A DNA stretch of 19,244 nucleotides from an uncultured Rikenellaceae bacterium (GCA_949284665.1 CASDWR010000019.1:1-19244), one strand, 5' to 3'. Shown: positions 8,178-16,565, counted from the first letter of the stretch. Program-made: numbers and translations. The notes: generated by a model not told the origin, from the sequence alone.

Positions 8178-10082
8178 ATGGACATGAACCATCTCAATAA
8201 AATATTTATCATCGGAATCGCCACTGTTTCGATATGGGGATGCGGGCACCAACAGGGGTCCCGATCCGAACTGTCATTTGCTGATGCACGGGACGTTGTT
8301 GTAGGAGGTATCCTCGGAGAAGCGATAGACGCCAACCTGTCAGGCCGTCTCACCCATTTCATCACCGACGAAAACAGTCCGGCCATTCAACTTTTCAATC
8401 GGACCGGACCTTTGGCCGACAATCCCCGGAGCTGGCGCGGCGAACATGCCGGGAAATGGCTCTGCGCCGCTTCGTTCGCCGTATCCCGAACCGGTAATCC
8501 CGACTTGAAAAACAATTTGATCCGAGTTGCCGACTTTTTGGTCGACCAGCAGGAAGAGAACGGTTACCTGGGTTGCTACGAACCAAGCATCCGATACACC
8601 AACGATCCTGTCAACGACTCGATCGTCGTCGGATGGGACGTATGGATCAATGCATACATGATGAAAGGCCTGGTTGCCGCCTATCGGTGTACGGGTAACA
8701 CAAAGTACCTACGATCAGCCGAAAGAATAGCCGACCTGATGTACGATACCTTCATCACTCGCGGACTCTCTCTCCCCAAAACAGGACACCATGCCGGTAT
8801 GGTTGGGACCGGAACGGCTGAACCCCTCGTCGAACTATACGAGGTCACCGGCAATCCGAAACAGATGGAACTCATCGAACTGTGTGTCCACGAAATGGAA
8901 CATCGTCCGGGATTGGGGCTCCTATCCAAAGCTGAAACGGGAATGGATGTGGCCCTGATGGGCAACGGCAAAATATACGAACTGCTGCGTAACTTTCTCG
9001 GACTTGCAAAACTCTACCGGATAACCGGTCGACAAGAGTTACTGACTGCCTGCATGAACGCATGGGAAAATATCCGGAAATACCATCTCAATCCTTGTGG
9101 CGGACCCTGGGGCGGAGTAGCTGTCAATGCGGAATTGTTCAACCGTGACTGCTGTTTCTCCCCGTATGGCGTCAATGAGACATGCGCCACCATGGAATGG
9201 ATCCGATTCAGCACGGAACTTCTTGCCATCACCGGAAATGCCCGTTATGCGGAAGAGATTGAGAAATCCTTCTACAACGCACTGATCGGAGCACAGAAAG
9301 AAAACGGTACCGATTGGATATATTACACCCGTCTGAATGGAATCGTAGGTCCCGGTAATCCGTGGAGCTGCTGTTGGTCGAGTGGCATGATGGCATTGGA
9401 AGACATTCCTCGGACAATCTATGCCTCGACGGACAAAACGATATACGTAAATTTCTTTGCCCCCTCCGAAGCCCGTATTCCCATAGGGAAAAAAGATACG
9501 GTCGCCGTTTCACAACAAACCTCCTATCCGCATGACGGTCGTATCACAATAACGCTGCACCCCGATTCAGAGACACGGTTTACACTCAAATTACGCATAC
9601 CTGCATGGTGCGGACAACCCGAAATCTCGATCGATGGTCGGAAGGAGCAAAGCGATGCGACCGACGACGGGTATATGGCTCTGACCCGTAAATGGAAAGG
9701 GAATGAACGTATCGAGATCGATTTCCCGATGGAACTCAGAACAATCCTCGCCGAACGCGAATACGAAGACGGCGGAAAGTTCCCCACACAATACATCGGA
9801 CACAAGGAGCGATATGCCGCTCTGGCTCGCGGTCCATTGGTGTACGTCACATCCCATCCCGACACCTTCGAGCAACCGGACCCTATCTATGCGGATCTGA
9901 ATACACTGTTCGACCATCTCGAAACCGAACCATCGTCTGACAGCCGTTATCCCGAATACCGTCTCGAAACAACCGGTTCATCCCACCTTTTCGTCCCCTA
10001 TTATATTTACAGCCGCAAACCGGGCAGCGATTATCGGACTATCTGGATCAGGCATGAATACGGAGACCAAGACACAAAATAA
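8178..10082 (+). CDS. GH127-type beta-L-arabinofuranosidase, predicted lipoprotein
   Basis: The 634-residue protein has an (alpha/alpha)6-barrel-like body and C-terminal beta-sandwiches, as in the DUF1680/GH127 group. The Zn-binding and nucleophile residues known from Bifidobacterium HypBA1 are recognisable: Glu334-x-Cys336 in GVNETCATMEW and Cys398-Cys399 in NPWSCCWSSG. Glu319 (WGGVAVNAEL) is a candidate acid/base. HypBA1 uses a cysteine nucleophile to release beta-L-arabinofuranose. The related family GH146 has the same fold and cannot be excluded. The N-terminus carries a lipobox-like IWGC ending at Cys22, with no acidic surface-export signal after it (CGHQQGS), which suggests a periplasm-facing lipoprotein. 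ATG at 8184 is an alternative start. It lies 188 bp after GH115; the gap shows no clear promoter or terminator, so co-transcription is likely. Confidence 0.88.
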   Translation: MDMNHLNKIFIIGIATVSIWGCGHQQGSRSELSFADARDVVVGGILGEAIDANLSGRLTHFITDENSPAIQLFNRTGPLADNPRSWRGEHAGKWLCAASFAVSRTGNPDLKNNLIRVADFLVDQQEENGYLGCYEPSIRYTNDPVNDSIVVGWDVWINAYMMKGLVAAYRCTGNTKYLRSAERIADLMYDTFITRGLSLPKTGHHAGMVGTGTAEPLVELYEVTGNPKQMELIELCVHEMEHRPGLGLLSKAETGMDVALMGNGKIYELLRNFLGLAKLYRITGRQELLTACMNAWENIRKYHLNPCGGPWGGVAVNAELFNRDCCFSPYGVNETCATMEWIRFSTELLAITGNARYAEEIEKSFYNALIGAQKENGTDWIYYTRLNGIVGPGNPWSCCWSSGMMALEDIPRTIYASTDKTIYVNFFAPSEARIPIGKKDTVAVSQQTSYPHDGRITITLHPDSETRFTLKLRIPAWCGQPEISIDGRKEQSDATDDGYMALTRKWKGNERIEIDFPMELRTILAEREYEDGGKFPTQYIGHKERYAALARGPLVYVTSHPDTFEQPDPIYADLNTLFDHLETEPSSDSRYPEYRLETTGSSHLFVPYYIYSRKPGSDYRTIWIRHEYGDQDTK

Positions 10083-10118
10083 TCCTCCGGAAACGACAGT
10101 CATTCATAAAAATATAAC

Positions 10119-10126
10119 TATTTTTG
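10119..10126 (+). promoter_or_regulatory. Candidate -7 promoter element for nagB
   Basis: TATTTTTG matches TAnnTTTG exactly and lies 80 bp before the nagB ATG. The -33 region (about 10095-10100) is not recognisable. The box implies that nagB can be expressed independently of the upstream PUL enzymes. Confidence 0.5.
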
Positions 10127-10131
10127 CGGAT

Positions 10132-10147
10132 GAGATGCCTCCATCTC
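10132..10147 (+). other. Short hairpin at the predicted 5' end of the nagB transcript
   Basis: GAGATG (10132-10137) and CATCTC (10142-10147) form a 6-bp perfect stem with a CCTC loop, just after the nagB -7 box and therefore at or near the transcript's 5' end. It could stabilise the mRNA, or be chance. Confidence 0.3.
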
Positions 10148-10206
10148 GGCTGAAGGGCCAAGTTTTCGCATACTCACCAAAATAACCTCGTAAAATACTT
10201 CATATC

Positions 10207-11004
10207 ATGAGAGTCATCATCGAACACGAAAGCAAATCGGTAGGCAAATGGGCAGCGCGACACATCGCCGAACGTATCAAGGCCCACGGTAAACAATCCG
10301 AAATGCCTTTCGTACTGGGTTTGCCCACGGGGTCCACACCTCTCGACACATACGCTGAATTGATCCGTATGTACAAGGCAGGCGAAATCTCTTTCCGCAA
10401 GGTCGTCACGTTCAACATGGATGAATATGTCGGCATCCCCGAAGACCACCCCCAAAGCTATCACTCCTTCATGCGGGACAACTTTTTCAGTCATATCGAC
10501 ATCGATCCGGGAAACATCCACATCCTCAATGGGAATGCCCCAGATCTGGAAGCAGAATGTGCCGCCTATGAACGACAAATCGAGGAAGCCGGCGGCATCG
10601 ACCTTTTCCTGGGTGGTGTCGGAGCGGACGGACACATTGCATTCAACGAACCGTTCTCATCGCTCACTTCGCGCACACGTATCAAAACGCTTACGCAGGA
10701 TACCATCATCGCCAATTCCCGTTTTTTCGGCGGCGACACTACCCTGGTACCACGTCTGGCTCTTACCGTAGGTGTGGGAACCATCATGAGTGCTCGCGAA
10801 GTAGTAATCCTCGCTGTCGGACACAATAAGGCCGAAGCTGTCAGAGAAGGTGTCGAGGGAAGCTACAACCACCGTTGGACAATTTCCGCCCTACAAACCC
10901 ATCCCAAAAGCATCCTGGTATGCGACGATGCCGCAGCCGGAGAGCTCAGGGTCAACACCTACCGGTATTTCCGTGAAATCGAACGCGACAACCTGATCGG
11001 ATAA
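10207..11004 (+). CDS. nagB: Glucosamine-6-phosphate deaminase
   Basis: The 265-residue enzyme converts glucosamine 6-phosphate to fructose 6-phosphate and ammonia in the cytoplasm, feeding amino sugars into glycolysis. The active-site residues fall at the same positions as in E. coli NagB: Asp72 in FNMDEYVG, and Asp141, His143 and Glu148 in [15 protein letters not shown]. The phosphate-binding [12 protein letters not shown] (about 38-49) is also conserved. Length matches the family (266 in E. coli), and the ATG at 10207 gives the standard MRVII start. The gene has its own -7 box and ends in an intrinsic terminator, so it looks monocistronic. No nagA or other amino-sugar gene is beside it. 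Its position next to a plant-glycan PUL is probably incidental. Confidence 0.97.
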   Translation: MRVIIEHESKSVGKWAARHIAERIKAHGKQSEMPFVLGLPTGSTPLDTYAELIRMYKAGEISFRKVVTFNMDEYVGIPEDHPQSYHSFMRDNFFSHIDIDPGNIHILNGNAPDLEAECAAYERQIEEAGGIDLFLGGVGADGHIAFNEPFSSLTSRTRIKTLTQDTIIANSRFFGGDTTLVPRLALTVGVGTIMSAREVVILAVGHNKAEAVREGVEGSYNHRWTISALQTHPKSILVCDDAAAGELRVNTYRYFREIERDNLIG

Positions 11005-11035
11005 TTCCCTCCGCATCGCACAGACCAAAACAATG

Positions 11036-11064
11036 AATCCGGGTGCAAAGGCCCGGATTTTTTT
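11036..11064 (+). terminator. Rho-independent terminator of nagB
   Basis: AATCCGGG (11036-11043) and CCCGGATT (11052-11059) form a perfect 8-bp stem with an 8-nt loop, followed by an unbroken T run (11058-11064). It starts 31 nt after the nagB stop. On the opposite strand only a weakly T-rich tract follows, so it might also slow transcription coming from birA. Confidence 0.88.
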
Positions 11065-11212
11065 GCAAATCACGACACGAAAGCGGACTTCGGGGAAATG
11101 AGATCGGCGAAACGCAATGGTCCTGCGACCTCGACCGACAGTAATCGTCAAAATGCAAACCCCGAAAACACAGGAAACCGAACGGAGAGACAGAGCCTCC
11201 ACACCCCGAGAA

Positions 11213-11953
11213 TTATCTGCCGCGCTCGGCTATTACAAATTCGATCTCTCCGAAACAAAACGACCGAAGTGTACCGCCGATCTCCACGATCAACTCGCCG
11301 GACGACTCCACACCACGAATCACTCCCGCAATCGGTTTCGCCATACCCGGAAGACGAAATGGATGCAATTCTCCGATGCGATACAGCATCGAACGGTAAT
11401 CTTGTTCCACTCGTACGGCATCTCCACCGGCTAACACTTCGAAACGCTCTGCAAGAGCCTCCAGCAATCGATTCAACACCTGCCCGACATCAAACACTTC
11501 CCCCGTTTCCAACTTCATGGACGTGGGATTCGGAACCCATTCAGGGAATATTGTCTGATTGATATTCAATCCGATTCCGGCAACTGTACGAATGATTCCG
11601 TTCCCTTGGAGGTCATGCTCGATCAGTACGCCACAAATTTTCCGCTCACCGACATAAATATCGTTCGTCCATTTGATTCGGGCCGCTATGCCATAACTCT
11701 TCAACGTATCCGCCAATGCAAGTGCAACAACCTCCGACAACAAAAACTGACGGGTTGCCTTCAGAAACGAAGGTTCGAGTACGATACTGCAAGTCAGATT
11801 CTCTCCGGGAGCACTCTCCCACCGATTGGTGTGTTGTCCTCGTCCGGCCGTTTGCGATATTGCCACGACCGTATCCAGATGACCATATTTCTCTCGCTCC
11901 TCCCGAACAGCCAAGTTGGTCGAGGCACACTCCTGCAATACGAAAACAGCCAT
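11213..11953 (-). CDS. birA: Biotin--[acetyl-CoA-carboxylase] ligase, single-domain
   Basis: The 246-residue enzyme attaches biotin, through biotinyl-AMP, to carboxylase carrier proteins. The biotin/ATP-binding loop GRGQHTNRWES (37-47), the motif IKWTNDIYV (93-101) and KICGVLIE (105-112) are clear, followed by AGIGLNIN. The loop differs from the E. coli GRGRRGRxW form, but GRGQ-x-x-N-x-WES is common in Bacteroidota. There is no N-terminal winged-helix domain, so this is a pure ligase and not a repressor of biotin genes. It is the last gene of the minus-strand run, 16 bp after the barrel protein gene. No clear terminator follows it; the 148 bp between it and the nagB terminator hold nothing I recognise. 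Confidence 0.95.
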   Translation of the reverse strand: MAVFVLQECASTNLAVREEREKYGHLDTVVAISQTAGRGQHTNRWESAPGENLTCSIVLEPSFLKATRQFLLSEVVALALADTLKSYGIAARIKWTNDIYVGERKICGVLIEHDLQGNGIIRTVAGIGLNINQTIFPEWVPNPTSMKLETGEVFDVGQVLNRLLEALAERFEVLAGGDAVRVEQDYRSMLYRIGELHPFRLPGMAKPIAGVIRGVESSGELIVEIGGTLRSFCFGEIEFVIAERGR

Positions 11954-11969
11954 TCTCTCCGTCTCCGAT

Positions 11970-12791
11970 CTACCTCGTTCCCAATATCCGGTAACTCAGG
12001 ATCAAACTGCCCCGCATGTGGAGCATTTTATAATCCAGACACCGCTTGTCGCGCTCGAAGATATCCTTGAATCCCATCGAAAAACGCGCACTCAGATTCA
12101 CCCGCTCGATCACCTTCCACTCATACCCCAACATCATACCGATATCCCAGTTGTCAAGCCGGGCATCGAATACGAAACTCTCGCCCTCAGGTATCAACTG
12201 GTAATTCCCGTCGCTGTCCTGTAACAAACCGTTCAACGGTTTGGTCGAAAAGTGAGAATTGAATACCCGCCCATAATAGAGACCAAACAGCAAACGATTG
12301 GTCTTGAAACGATAACCGACATATACCGGCACCTCAAGCATTGCGAAATTCATGTCCATATCGGCCATTCCCGAAAACTCCTGCCGTACGCCGATAATCT
12401 CGCCCGTCTTGTCATCGACCTTGTCTACCAACATTCCCTGACCGTTCACACGTGCCCGGGCATCGATCCCGAATCTTTTGTATGTTGCCTCTACTCCGAC
12501 ACTCCACCGTCTACCCAGTTTCAAAGTCCCCGAAATGCCCAATTCCGGAAACAGGTTCGGAGCTGCACTGACCTTATTGTCTTCCCCCATACTCGACAAC
12601 GGGTATGGCACTGCCCCACCGATATCTATTCCCGTATGGATGCCGAAATACCACCGGGCAAAAGGACCTTCGTAATAGTGAGGAAAAACTTTCCTTGCAG
12701 GGGTTTCAATCTGTTCGGCCGACATCTCGGACATCCCTGCCATCAGGCACACGGCCGACAGAAGCAAGAAGCCAATGGTTCTCTTTTTCAT
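11970..12791 (-). CDS. Outer-membrane beta-barrel protein, coupled to PCMD lipoprotein
   Basis: The 273-residue protein has a signal peptide (MKKRTIGFLLLSAVCLMAG..., likely cut near MSA-EQ, about residue 25) and no large soluble domain. The mature part alternates polar and hydrophobic residues with aromatic girdles, for example FARWYFGIHTGIDIGG, FAMLEVPVYVGYRF and WDIGMMLGYEW, as in small 8-10-strand barrels of the OMP_b-brl/PorT-like type. It ends SLILSYRILGTR, so the terminal residue is not the usual aromatic. Its ATG overlaps the PCMD lipoprotein stop in an ATGA, which implies translational coupling. It may anchor, assemble or work with the lipoprotein; its function is not known. Confidence 0.8.
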   Translation of the reverse strand: MKKRTIGFLLLSAVCLMAGMSEMSAEQIETPARKVFPHYYEGPFARWYFGIHTGIDIGGAVPYPLSSMGEDNKVSAAPNLFPELGISGTLKLGRRWSVGVEATYKRFGIDARARVNGQGMLVDKVDDKTGEIIGVRQEFSGMADMDMNFAMLEVPVYVGYRFKTNRLLFGLYYGRVFNSHFSTKPLNGLLQDSDGNYQLIPEGESFVFDARLDNWDIGMMLGYEWKVIERVNLSARFSMGFKDIFERDKRCLDYKMLHMRGSLILSYRILGTR

Positions 12792-15541
12792 TCGTATATC
12801 AATTTCACATTATCGAGCAACAAAACAGATCCGGCTTCTCCGATAAAAGAGTCTCCTTGTGCAGAAGAAGCACAAATAATTACCAAATGGGTAAAGTCGA
12901 ACGGATCCGAAGTGTCATAATCCAACGGGACACGTATGGTTTTCCATTCACCGGGAGACACCTGCTCTACGGGGAACGTACCTGTAGGTAACGTCGCCGT
13001 ACCGCCCGACTTGCCTACCAATACCCGCCCTCGCGCGATCGGCTCGGCCGTATTGTCGGGGTGAGGATTACCATCCGGTCGCCTGCCATGGTACACGTAG
13101 CTCCCCTTCGACGGATCGGCCTTCACCAACTCAATGGTCAAAGAGCCGTTATCCGTAGAGCCCCCGGAAGTATAATTGACATCCATCTCCATGCCAATCA
13201 ATTTCCTCGTCGCCGAAAACTCGATCCCTTGGAATGTCAAGACAACCGGATCCTGGGTCCCTTGCGATACGGCATTGCCACTGTCAAACCATCCCAGAAA
13301 AACAGAGCCAGATGCCAAACGATTGACCACGGGCGCTGTCTGCGACGTCAACTTCACGGCTCCAGATCCATCGGGACCGGTACCCCGTGTGGTTCCGGAC
13401 ACAAAAGTATTGTTGGCATTGGCCCAATACGGTGCCCCTTTTACACCCTTGGGATAAAGATTCTTGTTGTCGATCCATTCGTTGAACGAAGCATTCTGCA
13501 ACTGTGGCACGAAATCATCAAAACAAACCGTCCACTCTTTATTCGTAGTTCCATCTCGCGAAGTAACGGTGAAAGAGACTTTATCGTTCAACGCTCCAAA
13601 AGTCATACTTCCCTCTGCGGGAAGGGTACTTGTCGCACCACGCGAAAGGTTCATTTCATAACCCACCGTCAACGGACAACTTCCCGAAGCCTGAAGTCCG
13701 ATCGTAACGGTTGCTTGTTCCGTATCAACCGTCGTCCGCACAATCGAAAAACTCGACGGCACATTCTTAAACCTGAAACTCAAAATTTCCGCTCCTTCGG
13801 TCTTCGAAGGGGCCTCCAGTTTTACACTCCATTCGGAAGAGGTCGTACCATCTTCGGCCAACACCGTAACCTGTTCCGTCTGGTCCGAAGAGTTGAATAC
13901 AATCGGATCATTGCCTCCGTTTTGCGATGCAATCCCCGCATAGGGAGACAACTCGTAATCCAGCCATACCGACAACGGATAGCAACCGCCATCCTCAAGC
14001 AACCGAACCGTCATACTTCTCTTTTCCGAATCCAATACCACCTCCGATGCCTGTGCCATCAACGGATAGAGTCGCGATACGGTCACCCCGAGCACTTCGC
14101 ACTCACCACTGGGCACGTAATTCCTCTCATCTCGAATTCTCACTTTCCAGGTCTTCACCGAACCATCCTGGGCCATCACGTTGAAACTCTTGTCCGTCTT
14201 CCAGGAGTCATTCCCCTTCCATTCAAATACAGGCAAATAGGATATGTCCGCTGCATCTTCGGGATTTACTATGTGAGCTCCAGGGCTCAATGCAATCGAC
14301 AGGTCTTTTAAAGTACAACTCCACAAGCTGGAAATCAAAACATTCTGAACACTCGACATTTTCAGCGTTATCAACCCCTCTTCCGGGAAGATACATGTAC
14401 CCTCACGATCCAAAACGATACATGCAGAGCCTAAAATACTCTGGTATGCATTATAGTCATATCCGAACGACAGCACTTCCTTTTCGGAACTTTCCCACTC
14501 GGCCAGTTTCACTGTCCAGCACGCGGCAACGGCATTTTCCCAATCTACGATATAAAACTCTTCGGAATCCCCGTAATCGGCAAACGAAAGGGCCTCCAAC
14601 CGACCGGCATCGATAATGGCCGTAGTCCGGTCGAGATTGGAGACTTCAAGAGCCATCGTCATCGGAAAAGGCACGCTATTTTCCTCCGGTTCGACATATA
14701 CGGTTATGACGTGTTCTTGGTTATCGATCGTAAACCCTTTGTAAACGACTCCCGGAGCGACGGTTCCGCTCTGCTCATCACACACGACCGTCAAATCCTC
14801 CGTATAAATCCCCATCGAAGAATTCACATCACCTTCGGTTACCAATGAAACCGGTTTGACTCGCAACGAAATATCCTTTTTTGTTCCGTTCTCCTCATCG
14901 ACCGCCTTGAGCATGCACACGCTTTCGGAAGAGGTGAAATGAAAAGCGACCTCCCCGTTGGTAAAATCATCGAATGCCAGGGTTCCGTCGAACACAAACT
15001 CGGGAGTAATGGAAAACCCCTGTGAAAAATCGGGTTCCACCACATAAATAAAAAGATCATCTCCCTGAAAAATCGCCTTTTCAAGCACATGGCTGTCGAC
15101 CGGTTTCATATCGCGTATCTGGAACTGCAACTCACCATCGACACTGCATTCGCCAGCTCGCGCTTTCACAGTATAAGGTCGAGCATCTCCATTGAAAGCC
15201 ATGACGAAAAATTTCAATTCGTCATCGATGCTCTCCAACACCATTTCATTTTCCAGGTCCGCGCCGAAAACCCGATCGATATCTCCCGAAAAACCGACCT
15301 CCGCCGTGAACTTCAACGGAAACCGGTTCCCACCGTATGTAACAGGCAGCCAAATAATGCCGTCGTTCCGTTCGATCTCGGCATCTCCCAGTTCGATTGC
15401 CTCAGGCTCATGTCCTGTCACCCGGAAAAACGTAATCTCATTCTCTCCGCTCAATTTATCGACCTTCGCACACGAAATGCCGAGCAGCATCGTGAGAATC
15501 ACCCCACACAACCGTCCTGTCTTCGTCATTCCCTTTTTCAT
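12788..15541 (-). CDS. Large multidomain lipoprotein: six Ig-like repeats + C-terminal PCMD domain
   Basis: The likely start is ATG 15541 (917 residues, MKKGMTKTG); the longer reading starts at a TTG two codons earlier. A lipobox ending in Cys24 (LLGISC) marks a lipoprotein. Next come six tandem beta-sandwich-like repeats (about 33-128, 137-230, 247-348, 354-471, 480-577, 584-676). Several begin with an EVLSF/EILSF-like strand and end in W-x-V-[KRC], for example KTWKVRIRD, SEWSVKLEA and KEWTVCFDD; the last three also carry a V-x-x-x-DG turn before that strand. The C-terminal 240 residues resemble the PCMD (putative carbohydrate metabolism) domain, with the opening NASFNEW, then PYWANANN, GAVKLTSQ, and the closing LLLDNVKLIYE. 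PCMD has a galactose-binding-like fold in my recollection; no reaction is known. The gene lies 36 bp after dapD and overlaps the barrel gene by 4 bp. Surface glycan binding or adhesion is an inference. Confidence 0.87.
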   Translation of the reverse strand: MKKGMTKTGRLCGVILTMLLGISCAKVDKLSGENEITFFRVTGHEPEAIELGDAEIERNDGIIWLPVTYGGNRFPLKFTAEVGFSGDIDRVFGADLENEMVLESIDDELKFFVMAFNGDARPYTVKARAGECSVDGELQFQIRDMKPVDSHVLEKAIFQGDDLFIYVVEPDFSQGFSITPEFVFDGTLAFDDFTNGEVAFHFTSSESVCMLKAVDEENGTKKDISLRVKPVSLVTEGDVNSSMGIYTEDLTVVCDEQSGTVAPGVVYKGFTIDNQEHVITVYVEPEENSVPFPMTMALEVSNLDRTTAIIDAGRLEALSFADYGDSEEFYIVDWENAVAACWTVKLAEWESSEKEVLSFGYDYNAYQSILGSACIVLDREGTCIFPEEGLITLKMSSVQNVLISSLWSCTLKDLSIALSPGAHIVNPEDAADISYLPVFEWKGNDSWKTDKSFNVMAQDGSVKTWKVRIRDERNYVPSGECEVLGVTVSRLYPLMAQASEVVLDSEKRSMTVRLLEDGGCYPLSVWLDYELSPYAGIASQNGGNDPIVFNSSDQTEQVTVLAEDGTTSSEWSVKLEAPSKTEGAEILSFRFKNVPSSFSIVRTTVDTEQATVTIGLQASGSCPLTVGYEMNLSRGATSTLPAEGSMTFGALNDKVSFTVTSRDGTTNKEWTVCFDDFVPQLQNASFNEWIDNKNLYPKGVKGAPYWANANNTFVSGTTRGTGPDGSGAVKLTSQTAPVVNRLASGSVFLGWFDSGNAVSQGTQDPVVLTFQGIEFSATRKLIGMEMDVNYTSGGSTDNGSLTIELVKADPSKGSYVYHGRRPDGNPHPDNTAEPIARGRVLVGKSGGTATLPTGTFPVEQVSPGEWKTIRVPLDYDTSDPFDFTHLVIICASSAQGDSFIGEAGSVLLLDNVKLIYE

Positions 15542-15577
15542 TGCCAATTCAACCTGACTTCATTAACCCAATTCAAC

Positions 15578-16399
15578 CTATACCGGAATATCGAATTCCC
15601 GCAAAGCCTCGTTCAACGAGGTCTTTCTATCGGTACTCTCCTTGCGTTGTCCAACGATCAATGCACAGGGTACCCCATACTCTCCCGCAGGATATTTTCG
15701 ATTGTATGTTCCGGGAATCACCACGGAACGGGGAGGAACATATCCGCGATACTCTTGGGGAACAGATCCGGAAACATCGATAATTTTCGTCGAGGCCGTA
15801 ATCACCGTACCGGCTCCCAATACCGCCTCTCGACCGATATGCGCCCCCTCGACAACAATACAACGCGACCCGATGAAACAATAATCCTCGATTACCACCG
15901 GAATTGCCTGGACAGGCTCCAATACACCGCCCACACCAACTCCTCCACTCAGATGAACATGTTTGCCGATCTGCGCACACGACCCGACCGTCGCCCATGT
16001 ATCGACCATCGTTCCCTCATCCACATAAGCACCTATGTTGACGTATGAAGGCATCATGATCACTCCTCGGGCTATGTATGCTCCGTAACGCGCCACAGCC
16101 GATGGTACCACACGAATTCCAAGTTCACGATAATTGCGTTTCAACTCGATCTTGTCGTAAAATTCCATTTCTCCGGCATTCATCGTCCGCAACTCTCGCG
16201 TAGGGAAATAGAGTATCACCGCTTTCTTGACCCACTCGTTTACATGCCAGTTGCCCTCCTCATCCGGCTGTGCGGCCCGGACCTTCCCTTTGTCGAGCAA
16301 TTCGACCGTCTCTTCGATAGCTCCCTGGACCTCAGGATTCTTAAGCAAACTATGATCTTCCCACACCTGCTCGATAATCTCTTGCAAACTCTTTTCCAT
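15578..16399 (-). CDS. dapD: Tetrahydrodipicolinate N-succinyltransferase
   Basis: The enzyme transfers succinyl from succinyl-CoA to tetrahydrodipicolinate, a step towards meso-diaminopimelate and lysine, in the cytoplasm. The 273-residue protein (E. coli DapD is 274) has an alpha-helical N-terminal domain (MEKSLQEIIEQVWEDHS) and a left-handed parallel beta-helix of hexapeptide repeats, with the family core MMPSYVNIGAYVDEGTMVDT, WATVGSCAQIGKHVHLSGG and VGGVLEPVQAIPVVIEDYC. The longest open frame begins at a TTG (16417), but ATG 16399 gives the standard DapD N-terminus and follows the -7 box at a sensible distance. It is the first gene of a four-gene run with PCMD, barrel and birA. The succinylase branch is one of several DAP routes in Bacteroidota. 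Confidence 0.96.
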   Translation of the reverse strand: MEKSLQEIIEQVWEDHSLLKNPEVQGAIEETVELLDKGKVRAAQPDEEGNWHVNEWVKKAVILYFPTRELRTMNAGEMEFYDKIELKRNYRELGIRVVPSAVARYGAYIARGVIMMPSYVNIGAYVDEGTMVDTWATVGSCAQIGKHVHLSGGVGVGGVLEPVQAIPVVIEDYCFIGSRCIVVEGAHIGREAVLGAGTVITASTKIIDVSGSVPQEYRGYVPPRSVVIPGTYNRKYPAGEYGVPCALIVGQRKESTDRKTSLNEALREFDIPV

Positions 16400-16437
16400 A
16401 TATCTGACCGGTTTCAATAATTCGTAATTTCCCCCGA

Positions 16438-16445
16438 CAAAGGTA
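16438..16445 (-). promoter_or_regulatory. Candidate -7 promoter element for the dapD operon
   Basis: On the minus strand this reads TACCTTTG, an exact TAnnTTTG match. Start of transcription would be near 16431, giving a leader of about 32 nt to the ATG at 16399. The -33 element is not recognisable. The same octamer occurs before GH115. Confidence 0.55.
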
Positions 16446-16507
16446 AAAAATTATTCCGAAATATATCATTTCCCGGACTATCCGCACTCCAAACCGAATA
16501 GTTTTTA

Positions 16508-16515
16508 TATTTTTG
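16508..16515 (+). promoter_or_regulatory. Candidate -7 promoter element for the prolyl oligopeptidase gene
   Basis: TATTTTTG matches TAnnTTTG exactly. Transcription would begin near 16522, leaving only about 8 nt before an in-frame ATG at 16530 but about 44 nt before the ATG at 16566. This supports the downstream start. No clear -33 element is seen. Confidence 0.5.
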
Positions 16516-16565
16516 TTGCCGGAAAAAACATGTCGTCAATCCCGAATTCGAACATCTCATCAATT

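Noticed and set aside
7982..8200. 72-residue open frame in the GH115-GH127 spacer
   Set aside because: It overlaps the end of GH115 and the start of GH127, is low in hydrophobic order, and resembles no family; the spacer appears non-coding.
11065..11212. Possible small gene between nagB and birA
   Set aside because: No frame here has a credible start with family features; the overlapping minus-strand frame is antisense to nagB.
13061..14311. 416-residue open frame antisense to the PCMD lipoprotein gene
   Set aside because: Its translation is rich in Arg, His and Pro with no motifs, while the sense strand encodes a repeat-bearing lipoprotein with a signal peptide.
15089..16048. 319-residue plus-strand frame spanning the PCMD/dapD junction
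   Set aside because: It runs antisense to the highly conserved DapD core and has no recognisable fold or signal.
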